Shown here: in pieces, positions 27,119-36,326 of the stretch
Numbering within the stretch: position 1 is the stretch's first letter
How the letters are laid out: every line of letters begins with the position of its first letter
Virus record (IMG/VR): IMGVR_UViG_3300027870_000005
Span: 1 to 41,608 of that record
Strand: one strand, 5' to 3'
Origin: a virus
Length of the DNA stretch: 41,608 bases
Position numbers and translations under genes: made by a program
Notes under the pieces: generated by a model
Seen by the model: the letters and a program-made list of their open reading frames with translations, nothing else
Told to the model about the DNA's origin: nothing
Databases searched by the model: none

Positions 27119-29218
27119 TCATGCAGGGGGATTAGCAGGGGAATCAGTTAGCCCGCGTTGAAAACCAACGTCGGGGCTTGCTGGGTTTTTCGGTGTTAAT
27201 GGCGATGTATCGCCGGGTGCAGCAATATCGACGGGTTGAACACCCGGAGGTGCCGCCGGGATAATCGGTGCAGCGTCTTGATCGACGAAGCCAGCCGACT
27301 TGGCGAGCTGGTCGGCAATGGCCGCCGATTCTGGTGTGAATACAATGGCGCCGGCGGTTTGAATGGCCGAGTAAAGGGCTTTCAAGTTCTCGCCAACGGC
27401 ACGAGCATCGGCAAGACGTGTATTGGCTGCCTTGAGTGCGGCTTCTGCTTCCACCAGCGGATCTGGTTTGCCTTGGGCAGATTCGAGAGCATCCGCAATT
27501 TCCGACTTGTCGGCCAGGTTAGACGCACGAATAACAACAGCATCCGGAATTGCGATGCCCATGTCTTTGCGCATGGCTTTGAGTTGTTCAAATTCCGAGT
27601 TGTTGAACGTAGCATTCGCAGGACGTTCTGAAATGGCGATGTCATATTCGCCAATGGTCAGGTCGTTTAAGATACTGCCATCTTCCTGTGGCACATTCAG
27701 TGGCAACTCGACACGCTGCTCAACACCATAGGCGTTGACTTCGGTAATACGGACAATGCGTTCTTGCCCCATGAATTTTTGAATATATTCACACACCCGG
27801 TCCGCGACCATGTGACGGGTGCGGCTCAAGTTATCGAGCGCAATGGCCAGTTTCTTTTGTTGCATGTAATCGAGCTTTTCCAACGCGATACCGCTCATGT
27901 CGTTGGTATCGATTTGCATGCCGTTGGGGTCAACGCCGGAAACGATGTTCAGGTGGTTGTGGGTGAAATCAATGATCTTGTCGATACCGCTTGGAATTTG
28001 GTTCGGCGTTATCTTGGTGAATTCTTTAGTGCCCGGTGTACGCAGCAACACCAAACCGGTTGATGCACCTTTATTGGTGAATTCATCATCGGTCATATTG
28101 GTCAGAACGTTTTCTTCACCCTGCCAGCCGCTATTGGCACTGGAATTCACGACATGCTCGTATTGGCTCACGAACTTGTTGAGCATTTCAGCCGGGCTTT
28201 CCATGTTATCGATCATGCCGATGGTGCGGCCACGACGGAAATACGGGAAAAACGGGACGATGGTGAAATGATCGTAAGGTGACATCTTGTCGACGAAGCA
28301 CACTTCTGGCGCTGCTACTTCCCATCGCACACGACGAACACGACGTTTGATGATGCTGACGCCATGATCGATCAACCAAGCAAGATGCTCACGCGGTAAA
28401 TCTTCGACAACACGGAAATCGCCGCCTGGCCATACTGCGACCAGTGCCTGCATGTATTCGTGTGACTGTTGGTCAATGATGCGGTAACGACGTAGTTGCT
28501 TGTTCTCACCGTACCAGCCCATGCCCATTGCATAGCTGATCGGCATATCGTTATCAAAACCACCACGTTTAACGATGCCGTCGCCAAAATTGACTTCATC
28601 GCAGTAATTTAAACTTGAGCCGACCACTTGTTCCGCAGCGTCTTTACCGTAAACGCCTTCGATCTCGCGCTCTGTAAGCCAGCGTGTGGTGCGGACATCG
28701 GCCCAGTCATCAGGATCATAGGATTTTGCGTCCGGGTCAGGAATCACATCGAGCGGATCAGGCACAGTGATTTTTACTTCACCATCAAGCGAGTCCTCGT
28801 AATCCATACGGATATCAAGGTAGCCTCGCTGTTGAATCAAGCCATCCAAAAACATATCGGTTTCTTTGTAACGAAACTTCGTGTTTTCCAATGAATGCTT
28901 GGTCACTTTTGACATCAACTTCGCGCTTTGTTCGTCGGCTCGTCCACCTTTAGGCAGATATGAAATATCGACGCGGTTAGCGATTTGATAACCAGCGGCT
29001 TGGTTGACCGTAGGTAAAATAGTGTTCACTTCACGACATGGGCGGCCATCCATTTCCATAATTGCCCTGTCGTCTTTACGCCAGTGACGACCACCACCGA
29101 GATACAAGTCCTCCATACGACGAGCGTGCACCATGTATTGCTCGTGACCACGCGGGTAAACGTCTTGGAAACGCCAGAACAGTGCCCGCGCCTTGTCTCG
29201 ATTATTATTTGTGCTCAT
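27119..29218 (-). CDS. Portal protein, P22 type
   Basis: 699 residues, close to the P22-type portal length of about 725. The N-terminal pattern WRFQDVYPRGHEQYMVHARRM ... EVNTILPTVNQAAGYQIANRVD, with PLDVIPDPDAKSYDPDDW downstream, is typical. The portal ring is the DNA channel and docks the terminase. A long basic/aromatic core is followed by an Ala/Pro-rich tail from about 600. The gene lies directly behind the large terminase (4 nt between) and ahead of the scaffold. The ribosome site is weak (GAG about 4 nt before ATG), suggesting coupling to the terminase. Confidence 0.92.
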   Translation of the reverse strand: MSTNNNRDKARALFWRFQDVYPRGHEQYMVHARRMEDLYLGGGRHWRKDDRAIMEMDGRPCREVNTILPTVNQAAGYQIANRVDISYLPKGGRADEQSAKLMSKVTKHSLENTKFRYKETDMFLDGLIQQRGYLDIRMDYEDSLDGEVKITVPDPLDVIPDPDAKSYDPDDWADVRTTRWLTEREIEGVYGKDAAEQVVGSSLNYCDEVNFGDGIVKRGGFDNDMPISYAMGMGWYGENKQLRRYRIIDQQSHEYMQALVAVWPGGDFRVVEDLPREHLAWLIDHGVSIIKRRVRRVRWEVAAPEVCFVDKMSPYDHFTIVPFFPYFRRGRTIGMIDNMESPAEMLNKFVSQYEHVVNSSANSGWQGEENVLTNMTDDEFTNKGASTGLVLLRTPGTKEFTKITPNQIPSGIDKIIDFTHNHLNIVSGVDPNGMQIDTNDMSGIALEKLDYMQQKKLAIALDNLSRTRHMVADRVCEYIQKFMGQERIVRITEVNAYGVEQRVELPLNVPQEDGSILNDLTIGEYDIAISERPANATFNNSEFEQLKAMRKDMGIAIPDAVVIRASNLADKSEIADALESAQGKPDPLVEAEAALKAANTRLADARAVGENLKALYSAIQTAGAIVFTPESAAIADQLAKSAGFVDQDAAPIIPAAPPGVQPVDIAAPGDTSPLTPKNPASPDVGFQRGLTDSPANPPA

Positions 29219-29222
29219 AGTC

Positions 29223-30656
29223 TCAAGAGGTCATGGGGGAGCGTGGTGCTCGTGACATGGAATGAAGTTTTTTTTGCCACTCCGGCGGCTTGACGTGCTT
29301 TTGTGCTGGCTCGAAACCTTGGCCGAATTGACGGAATGCATCGGCATAGTTCGAAGACCAGTCATGCACATGCGCGTTGGTGAACGCGCCGAGCTGGTCA
29401 TTCCATTTCTTACGGTAGGCATCCAATGCCGCGATGCCATCAACACAACCTTCGGCGTCGAAATAACAGTTACCAAACACCTTGCGGGTTTGGTTGATAC
29501 CAACGATCAGGTGTGGGGTGCGCGGTACGGTCACAAACTTGTGCCCTGGTAACGCTTCCCGGAAAAGTTGAATCACCATCTTGCCGGCGCTGGCCAATGT
29601 GGTGTGTGCTGCGTCATGAGGCAGGTAGTGCGTGCCGTAGACGTAGCGGAAATCTTTGGCGAACTGTTGCAGGATTTGAGCGTAGTGCTCGATACCTTCA
29701 CCGCTATTTTCGTAGCAGCGGACAAAACGATTGGTTGGGCCCATGCCTTGATGGAACCAGATCGCGGTGGTGTCGTTCATGCCGAGATCCCAGAAGGTAT
29801 TTACCGGGACGCCTGTTACGGCTGGCACTGCACCAATACGACCATCAGCACGGGCACGCTGCATTTCATTGAAGTAGAAAGCACCTTTAACCTGGTTACC
29901 GTTCCACAAGCCGAGCAGCAAAGCATCGCGCTCGTCCGGAGACATATCCATCAGTGTCTCGCGGTAACCAGTACCACGCAGATACGGGTTATCGGTCAGC
30001 TTCGATGGAATGAAGGAACGGATGATCATGCGCTGGACCATTTGCCAGCCACCTTTACCATCCGATTCTTCAAACTCGGTCGGTACAACGATGCGACTTG
30101 CTGCCCCGCTTTGCTCAATCGCCCAGTTCTTCATTACCCACTTCTGGCCGGGGCCATCGGGGTTGGAATTTGAACGCAGATAACGCGGCAACAACTTGTC
30201 AGTGGTACGCAGTCGTGACTTCAAATACCGGTAACAGGTATCGGTCGGCCATAAGGTCAATTCTTCGAAGCCCATCCAGTTGAAAGCACGGCCGCGATAC
30301 TTGAACCGGTCGTTATCGTGGTTTAAGTGACCGAATTCGAGCTTTGCACCCCACGGGGTACGCCAGATATGTTCGACCTTGTTGTATTTCGCGCCTTCAA
30401 TGAAGTTCGGATACAACGAGTGCGACCGCTCGATGATGTCTTCGAGCTCTTTGAAGGTGCGACGAAACAGGATGCCGCGATGGTTCGGGTTCTGTGGACC
30501 GTCGTATTGGCCACACCATGCATCCATGAGGATTGCATCGGTTTTACCACCACCTGCCGCACCACCATAAAGCACTTCGTAATCATCGCAGGACAAAAAC
30601 TCAGCCTGTTTGGGTGTTGGTTCCCAAACAATGTCCTGCTCTTGATTGTCGTCCAC
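29223..30656 (-). CDS. terL: Terminase large subunit
   Basis: A 477-residue packaging ATPase/nuclease. Walker A is G31GAAGGGKT39, and a Walker B-like FNWMGFEE lies at 125-132 (E131/E132 candidate catalytic carboxylates). The nuclease half starts near FWDLGMNDTTAIWF, with further acidic motifs at LPHDA and HDWSSNYADAFR, consistent with the RNase H-like nuclease. The first codon is GTG (30656), 1 nt after the small-subunit stop TGA, so translation is coupled. ATPase and nuclease motifs are seen; the overall fold is inferred from the family. Confidence 0.94.
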   Translation of the reverse strand: MDDNQEQDIVWEPTPKQAEFLSCDDYEVLYGGAAGGGKTDAILMDAWCGQYDGPQNPNHRGILFRRTFKELEDIIERSHSLYPNFIEGAKYNKVEHIWRTPWGAKLEFGHLNHDNDRFKYRGRAFNWMGFEELTLWPTDTCYRYLKSRLRTTDKLLPRYLRSNSNPDGPGQKWVMKNWAIEQSGAASRIVVPTEFEESDGKGGWQMVQRMIIRSFIPSKLTDNPYLRGTGYRETLMDMSPDERDALLLGLWNGNQVKGAFYFNEMQRARADGRIGAVPAVTGVPVNTFWDLGMNDTTAIWFHQGMGPTNRFVRCYENSGEGIEHYAQILQQFAKDFRYVYGTHYLPHDAAHTTLASAGKMVIQLFREALPGHKFVTVPRTPHLIVGINQTRKVFGNCYFDAEGCVDGIAALDAYRKKWNDQLGAFTNAHVHDWSSNYADAFRQFGQGFEPAQKHVKPPEWQKKLHSMSRAPRSPMTS

Positions 30657-30657
30657 G

Positions 30658-31233
30658 TCACTTCGGTCTTTGGAGCAAGCGATTCACACGTCTTGGTTGT
30701 TCCAAAGGTTGTGGAATCGCCTGGATGTCGATGATGGTGGCATTGCCTTGATGATCGAGCGATGTTGGCGTTTTAGGTGGTAACACCACGATGCCAACAC
30801 GCATGCCGTTACGATTGTTGTGTGGCGCCAGTGGTGTGCCGTAGGTAGCGCGCATGCTCATACGGGCTCGGGTTTCGCGCGCTTTGACCTTAATCGTTGC
30901 TGCAGCAGCAGAATCACGATCAAAAGCCACATCAGCTAAAGCCACCATTTCATCAAGGTCGCCTTCGATCATGTCCTTGCGGGCTAAATCGAGCGCTTCC
31001 TTCATCATCTTGTCTTCGCGTTTCTGCCTACACCAAACAGCACGATCGATCCCCATTTCTTTCAACACGCAGGTCTCGGTTTTTAGTTCGAGAATCATCA
31101 TGTCGCAAACTTTGTTGATGGTACTGACCGGGAAAACCATCTTTGGTCGCCCGGCTTTATCTTTACCATCGGCGCGCTTTTCCCTCGGTGCCTTTTTAAC
31201 TTTGGCTTTCAAGGTTTTCTTACGCGCAACCAT
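30658..31233 (-). CDS. terS: Terminase small subunit
   Basis: A 191-residue protein with a very basic N-terminus (ARKKTLKAKVKKAPREKR) and GRPK, then a helical DNA-binding-like segment: STINKVCDMMILEL ... VLKEMGIDRAVWCRQKR. The pattern xLKEMGxxxxxxxxW is helix-turn-helix-like. Placed directly before the large terminase with a 1-nt gap, it is best read as the DNA-recognition subunit of the packaging motor. No clear packaging site can be pointed to; it may lie within this gene. Length fits small terminases. Confidence 0.82.
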   Translation of the reverse strand: MVARKKTLKAKVKKAPREKRADGKDKAGRPKMVFPVSTINKVCDMMILELKTETCVLKEMGIDRAVWCRQKREDKMMKEALDLARKDMIEGDLDEMVALADVAFDRDSAAAATIKVKARETRARMSMRATYGTPLAPHNNRNGMRVGIVVLPPKTPTSLDHQGNATIIDIQAIPQPLEQPRRVNRLLQRPK

Positions 31234-31246
31234 TTATTAATCGATA

Positions 31247-31825
31247 TCAGCACTTAGCAAGGTTTTTCAGTGCAGTACCAGCTCGATAACCGCCTGAATA
31301 TTTCACGATGTTATTGTTTGCTCCCCACGACTGCCATACAGGGGTATCGCGTGACGGCAGGTATTGAAACATTACGAATGGAATGACCACGCCAGCACCA
31401 AGCGCAGCCGTTGATGGGTTTGGACCGAGTAGCCTGTTTTTTTCCACTACCCCGGATTTTCCAAGACAAAAAATAGTAGCCACTGCGTCAGCGCCTGGCC
31501 CAAGTCCTGCCCATCGAAGTTTAGCGGCTTCATCAGGGTCAATGACCTTACGCTGATAATGCTCATAAATAATCGCAGCTTTTTCTGCTTCTGTAGGTGC
31601 TGCTTCGCCTTGAGGGTAATAGAAAATTATTTGGTTCGGAGCACCGGGCGCTTCTTTCCACACAAACGACGAAAGTCTCGGGTTACTTTCGTGGTGTTGT
31701 TTTTCGTAAATGACTGGCGTCCATGCTTCGCCTTGTTTTGCTCGCATATCAACGCCATGACGTTCCATAGTTCCGGCACAAGCCGTTAGCATCATTGCCA
31801 ACAGCGCAATCATCAAGAATTTCAT
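31247..31825 (-). CDS. Hypothetical lipoprotein
   Basis: A 192-residue protein starting MKFLMIALLAMMLTACAG: a short basic n-region, hydrophobic core and lipobox L13-T-A-C16, so it is predicted to be acylated at C16 and exported. The mature part has a charged N-half and a hydrophobic/Gly-rich stretch GPNPSTAALGAGVVIPFVMF. No family is recognised. Its position just before the terminase is unusual for a lysis component. An outer-membrane accessory or superinfection-exclusion role is possible but is inference only. ATG at 31825. Confidence 0.75.
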   Translation of the reverse strand: MKFLMIALLAMMLTACAGTMERHGVDMRAKQGEAWTPVIYEKQHHESNPRLSSFVWKEAPGAPNQIIFYYPQGEAAPTEAEKAAIIYEHYQRKVIDPDEAAKLRWAGLGPGADAVATIFCLGKSGVVEKNRLLGPNPSTAALGAGVVIPFVMFQYLPSRDTPVWQSWGANNNIVKYSGGYRAGTALKNLAKC

Positions 31826-31835
31826 AGGGATTTCC

Positions 31836-33305
31836 TTAGTTTGTTGTCACAGTCCAGCCACGGCCCTGCATGATGGCTTTGTTGGCCAATCCAGCACCGC
31901 TTGGAGTCGCATTGGTACCGCCACTAAGGGCGATATGTTTAAAGTGTTTTCCAACCGTTGTTGGGTTTGCTGCAACGTGTGCAGCAAGCAATGCATCGAC
32001 GGCTGCTTGTGTCAGTGCGTTACTTTCCAGATTAAGGTAATCGCACGCTGCTGAAATCGTTACAGCTTCATCGAATCCGGTCAGTGCATTTTCGCGGAAG
32101 TGATAACGGTACATGGATGGGAAACGGCCAGGATTTGGAGCCAGCCCTGTCCGATTGCAACCGTGCAGATCCAGACGAACTAAATTGGTCGGAAGTGTTG
32201 GCACCGAACCTGCCGTAAAATTCACATATCTGAAATCAATCGACGTCACGTTTGGAAGCGTGTCAAGCGCCGGCATTGGTCCAGTGGTGGTGAATCCGTG
32301 AAATCCATACGTCGTGATGGAGTCTGGCAATGCATCGACGTTGACCGTATCCCACTTCATACCTGGTGCTGTGATGATCAGCGTGGCTAAATTTGGCGGG
32401 ATATCTTCCAATGCCGGGAAATCACCACATAAGCCGCTCGCGTCATTCGATGAAATGGCAAGGTATTCGAGGTTACCATCTTGCGGGTATGACGAGAACG
32501 GCGGTAGCGTGCCTTGAATGAACCCGAGTATTTCCATCCACAAACATTCGGTGTACTCACCGATATTGGCTGGTACCATGCTTGTGGTTTGAAAAAAGGT
32601 TTCACCATCGAGCTCGTATTCCTGCACATTGGCTTTGTCATCCGACACAAAACGAAGGCCGACACGCGGTGCAGCTAAGGTCACCAGCTTCGTATAGAAG
32701 TCCGGGGCGTCCCATGGTGGTGCTTCTGCGGTTTGGCCGTCACTGAACGTCAATACGAAAGAACCAGCCGGGTTTTCGTAGCTCAGAAGGTCATGGTTGT
32801 ATTCTGTCCCAAGAATTTCGGCATTCCAAAGCACGGTGGGACACTTGCTTTGCATGTAAGCAAGCAATGAAGCCTGTTCGCCGGCATCCAGTGCTCGAGC
32901 AATAAATATCGCTTCAATGAACTGGATGCGTGGCGGCTGTGTACCAGGTCGAAGGGTGAAAACTTGCGCACCATGAATCGACGCAAAGGCAAACGTGCCG
33001 GTCATACCGTTCATTGGCCATGTGATCGTTTCACTCGGTACAGTCAAGTAGTCATATTGCAGGTAGCTGACGCCGTAACGTGTTGCAACCGTCGGAATCG
33101 TGGTTCCACTGGCTTCAAAGTCGTTGCTCTGCCCTGATAGGTCAGTGAGCAATTCAACAGGCGAAGTTGTTCCAGCGGTGACGCGGTACCAAGCAGCATC
33201 ATCAGCACCGATCAAGCCGAGCATATCGAAGCTTGAAGAACTGCCATTGGTAAATGCGTTGTTGAATGCGCCAGTGAAGGCACCACCGAATGCTGATTCC
33301 GACAT
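31836..33305 (-). CDS. Receptor-binding/fibre protein with leucine-rich repeats
   Basis: A 489-residue protein. Residues 1-60 are Gly/Ala/Phe-rich with repeated AFxxAF motifs, suitable for particle attachment. The C-terminal half (about 250-440) is a leucine-rich-repeat-like solenoid with segments such as NLEYLAISSN, LPPNLATL-like, TLPNVTSIDF, LPTNLVRLDLHGCN, FPSMYRYHF and CDYLNLESNAL, spaced about 22-24 residues, followed by GKHFKHIALSGG and a Gly-rich end. The true start is the ATG at 33305 rather than the in-frame TTG 6 nt upstream: the previous gene's TGA ends at 33308, and no better ribosome site exists. Confidence 0.73.
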   Translation of the reverse strand: MSESAFGGAFTGAFNNAFTNGSSSSFDMLGLIGADDAAWYRVTAGTTSPVELLTDLSGQSNDFEASGTTIPTVATRYGVSYLQYDYLTVPSETITWPMNGMTGTFAFASIHGAQVFTLRPGTQPPRIQFIEAIFIARALDAGEQASLLAYMQSKCPTVLWNAEILGTEYNHDLLSYENPAGSFVLTFSDGQTAEAPPWDAPDFYTKLVTLAAPRVGLRFVSDDKANVQEYELDGETFFQTTSMVPANIGEYTECLWMEILGFIQGTLPPFSSYPQDGNLEYLAISSNDASGLCGDFPALEDIPPNLATLIITAPGMKWDTVNVDALPDSITTYGFHGFTTTGPMPALDTLPNVTSIDFRYVNFTAGSVPTLPTNLVRLDLHGCNRTGLAPNPGRFPSMYRYHFRENALTGFDEAVTISAACDYLNLESNALTQAAVDALLAAHVAANPTTVGKHFKHIALSGGTNATPSGAGLANKAIMQGRGWTVTTN

Positions 33306-33307
33306 AT

Positions 33308-33592
33308 TCAAGATTGCGTTACAAACAGGCCAACAGCACCAGCGGTCACACCTTTTTCAAACAGGTAAAGGCCAGGCACCCGGATAGGAATAGGTGTTTT
33401 TGTTGCCGTCAACACCACAGCGGTGTCGTTGTCGTCATAGGCAACCTGTTCAATTTCGTCCACACCATCGACAGTTTTCACCGTGATGGTTTCAGCGCCA
33501 GCCAATCCTGTGGCAACGACACGAGCAGGAACATCAGTGATGTTGACCGTCACACTTGCGGCTGCAGTAGTGGGTTCAATTGCGGTAGTCAT
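33308..33592 (-). CDS. Small hypothetical structural protein
   Basis: A 94-residue Ala/Thr/Val-rich beta protein (MTTAIEPTTAAASVTVNITD) with no recognised motif. It starts inside the previous gene's stop as an ATGA overlap (33589-33592). It sits between fibre-type genes and is likely a fibre accessory or chaperone-like piece. No signal peptide is evident. Confidence 0.68.
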   Translation of the reverse strand: MTTAIEPTTAAASVTVNITDVPARVVATGLAGAETITVKTVDGVDEIEQVAYDDNDTAVVLTATKTPIPIRVPGLYLFEKGVTAGAVGLFVTQS

Positions 33593-33801
33593 TGCTCAAT
33601 TCCTTCTATTGGTGCGGCTACTTTCTTGACCTTTGGTGGCTTCGGGTCAGGAATGATAATTGCGGCCATCAATTTCACTTTGGCGTTGTGCGAATCTGGT
33701 GTGACACCTGCTAACCCGTGATAACGGAAACCACCATCCGCCAATTCAACCAGTGCCAGATATTCACCTTCTGTCAGTCCTTTAATTTCTCTTGTCGGCA
33801 T
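33589..33801 (-). CDS. Small hypothetical protein
   Basis: A 70-residue protein, acidic and hydrophobic in its first half (EGEYLALVELADGGFRYHGLAG), then a Pro/Lys-rich C-terminus (PDPKPPKVKKV). The start at 33801 has GAGG upstream. It is co-transcribed with, and coupled to, the next small gene by an ATGA overlap. Function is unknown; it may be a fibre-assembly factor. Confidence 0.68.
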   Translation of the reverse strand: MPTREIKGLTEGEYLALVELADGGFRYHGLAGVTPDSHNAKVKLMAAIIIPDPKPPKVKKVAAPIEGIEQ

Positions 33802-33812
33802 ATAAACCTCAG

Positions 33813-35144
33813 TTATGCGATTGTTACGCCGGTGGCGTTTGCGTTCATCAACTTGGCGTAAACAAGGCAGGTATGGTTCGTAGAAGAACCACCAGATCGG
33901 CTGATCGTCGTGTTGACTGTGAATGTATTGCTTGCACCGACTGCACCAGAGACCGCGCTCATGGCTGCAGTACAGGTAACCGTTGCGGCACCAGCGACGG
34001 CTACAGCACTAGCACCACTTGCCGTAGATATTTGCGCAACAGCATTTACGCCTGCTGTTCGCGTGATTGTTATGGTGTAGCAATTGGTTGCGGTGGCTTC
34101 ATTTGCTCCAATTGCACCACCGGCACCGAGCGAGCCACACACTTCTACATAAACCTGACAAGACTGTGCAGAATTTGGCACCGTGATAGTCAGAACCCCA
34201 GTACCCACCGCGTTGGCGATACCCGTGAAGAGCTTATTGACTTCATTTCTGGAAACGGCAGACCCAGCAACACCGGTTGCACTTACTACAACACCATTGG
34301 CAATTGAACGTCCGAATAAAGTGTCTGGGGTATCGTATGCATTGACTGGGCCCCAGCCTAATTTATAAGTTGCGCCCATTTGCTGAATCGTCGTCGTCGC
34401 AAATAAGCCGCCGGATGCGTAACCACAACGAAGACTTGAACTGGCATTGACGGTACTTAAATCAATCAACAGGCCTGTATTGCCAGCATTGCTAGATATG
34501 AAACCTGTTTCTGTTGTGTCATCAGCACCATAAAACGAAATGAACCTGGACTGTGTTTCATTGACAGGGGCCCGCATTTTCAGAGCAGCTACGAGTAGTT
34601 GCGACGAACTTGGGCTTGTAGGCTTTCGAATCCAAACAGAACCAGCATTGGCGGTACCGATGCCTAATCCTGGAACTAAATTGACGTCACCACCCGCAGC
34701 GTTACCGCTCGTGAGCCTTGCCGCATTTCCACCGAAAATGCTGGCACTACCACCAACAGCAGCACCGGCTGTATTCGTTGAAGCTACAGCGTTGGATGCG
34801 CTCAGACTGGCTAGTTTACCTGCCTGGCTTGCACCAACAGTGGGAGCTGCGTCGGTAGCCAATAGAACTAAAGCGGTTCCGGCCGATGTAAATAATGAAA
34901 CTGAAGAACCGGATAAATCCGAAACAAATAGGTCTGAGCTTTGGATTATCTTTCCGGTCGTGGCATCGAATCGTGTTATTGCATTATCGACAGAACTTGA
35001 AGGACCAACAACAAGTGTTCCGCTGGTATCTGGTAACCCGAATGTACGAAGCGCTGTGAGTCCAGCAGTATCAAAAAGCGCTTTGTTCTTACCGATACCG
35101 AAGGTGGATTCAACAGTACCTTTAAGGTTTGCCCAGACGCCCAT
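33813..35144 (-). CDS. Tail fibre-like protein
   Basis: A 443-residue protein rich in Ala, Gly, Ser, Thr and Val, with many low-complexity beta segments (SASNAVAS, GGSASIFGGNAARLTSG), typical of a fibre or receptor-binding stalk. The N-terminus (MGVWANLKGTVESTFGIG) is related to that of the next gene. A KFISFYGAD-like knob and a C-terminal VTCTAAMSAVSGAVGASN region follow. No enzymatic motif. Its start overlaps the neighbour's stop by 1 nt (TGATG). It is probably a trimeric fibre component. Confidence 0.72.
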   Translation of the reverse strand: MGVWANLKGTVESTFGIGKNKALFDTAGLTALRTFGLPDTSGTLVVGPSSSVDNAITRFDATTGKIIQSSDLFVSDLSGSSVSLFTSAGTALVLLATDAAPTVGASQAGKLASLSASNAVASTNTAGAAVGGSASIFGGNAARLTSGNAAGGDVNLVPGLGIGTANAGSVWIRKPTSPSSSQLLVAALKMRAPVNETQSRFISFYGADDTTETGFISSNAGNTGLLIDLSTVNASSSLRCGYASGGLFATTTIQQMGATYKLGWGPVNAYDTPDTLFGRSIANGVVVSATGVAGSAVSRNEVNKLFTGIANAVGTGVLTITVPNSAQSCQVYVEVCGSLGAGGAIGANEATATNCYTITITRTAGVNAVAQISTASGASAVAVAGAATVTCTAAMSAVSGAVGASNTFTVNTTISRSGGSSTNHTCLVYAKLMNANATGVTIA

Positions 35145-35842
35145 CAGCTTGGGATCACGTATTCGTCAAGGATGCGAGCAGCACCTGCACCTGCACCGCC
35201 AGCGGCGTAAGTAATGATCAAAGCTTCCGTTGTACCGACGGAAGCAAGCCCAGGGTCAATTTCAAAGACAGTGCCGGCGGCAGCGGTCAAATCAATCTGA
35301 GTTGCTGCAACATATTTTGAAGTATTTCCTGCAATACCGATGCTCATGGTTGGCGCACCGGTAAATGCTGTGTCGATTACGATTTTGTATAACTGATGCA
35401 CTGCATTGGCTGGTGCGGTATACATCGCCAACGTGCCAGCCGAACCGAAAACTAGCGATGTCGTGTCTACAACGGGTTTGTCCGTGCCGCCAGCGATCGT
35501 GGTGTATTCCAGTGTGATTACACCGGAAGAATAGCTTTGAACCGTAATCGCTTGACCAGGCGCCGGAGTACCAGAAGGCATTACGACAGTAAGCGCCAAT
35601 GTCATGCCGGTGCTAGGACGACGAAGTGTGTATTTCCAATCTGCACCAGAACCAGCAGCGCCTGAATTTAGTTCGAAGTCGTTGCCGTAGGTTTGGAACA
35701 ATAATGCAGCCATTGCGGAATAAGCAGCATCCGCTGTATCGCGGGCTTGAATAACGCCAGCGCTGTTCTTGAGTTGTGGCCCACCGATGCCAAGTTTGAA
35801 CTTGGAGTTAAGCGTACCGAGTAAATCAGAAAAGCGGCCCAT
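35144..35842 (-). CDS. Tail fibre/adaptor protein with N-terminal motif shared by 33813
   Basis: A 232-residue protein that begins MGRFSDLLGTLNSKFKLGIG. This lines up with MGVWANLKGTVESTFGIG of the adjacent fibre gene through the pattern MG-x-phi-x-x-L-x-GT-phi-x-S-x-F-x-(x)-GIG. The rest is a Gly/Thr/Ser/Val-rich beta protein ending EYVIPS. The ATG at 35842 has AGGAAATC upstream. The shared N-terminus suggests both proteins dock on the same particle site. Confidence 0.72.
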   Translation of the reverse strand: MGRFSDLLGTLNSKFKLGIGGPQLKNSAGVIQARDTADAAYSAMAALLFQTYGNDFELNSGAAGSGADWKYTLRRPSTGMTLALTVVMPSGTPAPGQAITVQSYSSGVITLEYTTIAGGTDKPVVDTTSLVFGSAGTLAMYTAPANAVHQLYKIVIDTAFTGAPTMSIGIAGNTSKYVAATQIDLTAAAGTVFEIDPGLASVGTTEALIITYAAGGAGAGAARILDEYVIPS

Positions 35843-35851
35843 GATGATTTC

Positions 35852-36325
35852 CTAAATTGATAACGGGGACAGAACTATTTGGCCGCTGCCTTGTGTGGCA
35901 CCGGTTCCGGATGTGATGAACAGGTAAAGCGATTCGCCTGATGACAATTGCTTCTCGGGGCTTGTTTCGTATGTCGCGGCTTCGTATGGGTCATTGCTGT
36001 TGAGCGATATGACAGACTCGTGATCTGCCATTGTTCCAACACTCAAGGAAGCGCCGACGCCATCGAACACTGTGCGAAGTACGATCTGGGCTAGGTCGAT
36101 AACAACATTGTCCGTAGGTGTGTAAAGAAGCTTCGGTGTTGCATCGCCATAACTGAAATTGATCGGTGCCAATGTTCCACCGGTTGCCCCAGTCTCTCCG
36201 CGTCGGCCTTGCGGGCCCGGGCTCGAGACTTCGACAATGGTTTCCTCGCGTTCCAGCGTGACTACCGTTCGACGATCAGTGACCACCACCGTATTGGCGG
36301 TTCCGGTATCGATGATGTCAGGCAT
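35852..36325 (-). CDS. Collagen-like phage protein
   Basis: A 157-residue protein with a short collagen-like tract GPQGRRGETGATGGT (five Gly-x-y triplets, about residues 37-51), a usual trimerisation element of phage fibres. It is preceded by a charged beta segment and followed by a Ser/Thr-rich beta domain with VDFE-type acidic stretches. Likely a minor fibre or fibre-tip component. The start is at 36325 (ATG); the preceding stop lies 1 nt upstream. Confidence 0.73.
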   Translation of the reverse strand: MPDIIDTGTANTVVVTDRRTVVTLEREETIVEVSSPGPQGRRGETGATGGTLAPINFSYGDATPKLLYTPTDNVVIDLAQIVLRTVFDGVGASLSVGTMADHESVISLNSNDPYEAATYETSPEKQLSSGESLYLFITSGTGATQGSGQIVLSPLSI

Positions 36326-36326
36326 G

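Noticed and set aside
30658-31233. A packaging (pac/cos) site in or near the small terminase gene
   Set aside because: Expected by analogy, but I see no repeat or cohesive-end signature to support a location.
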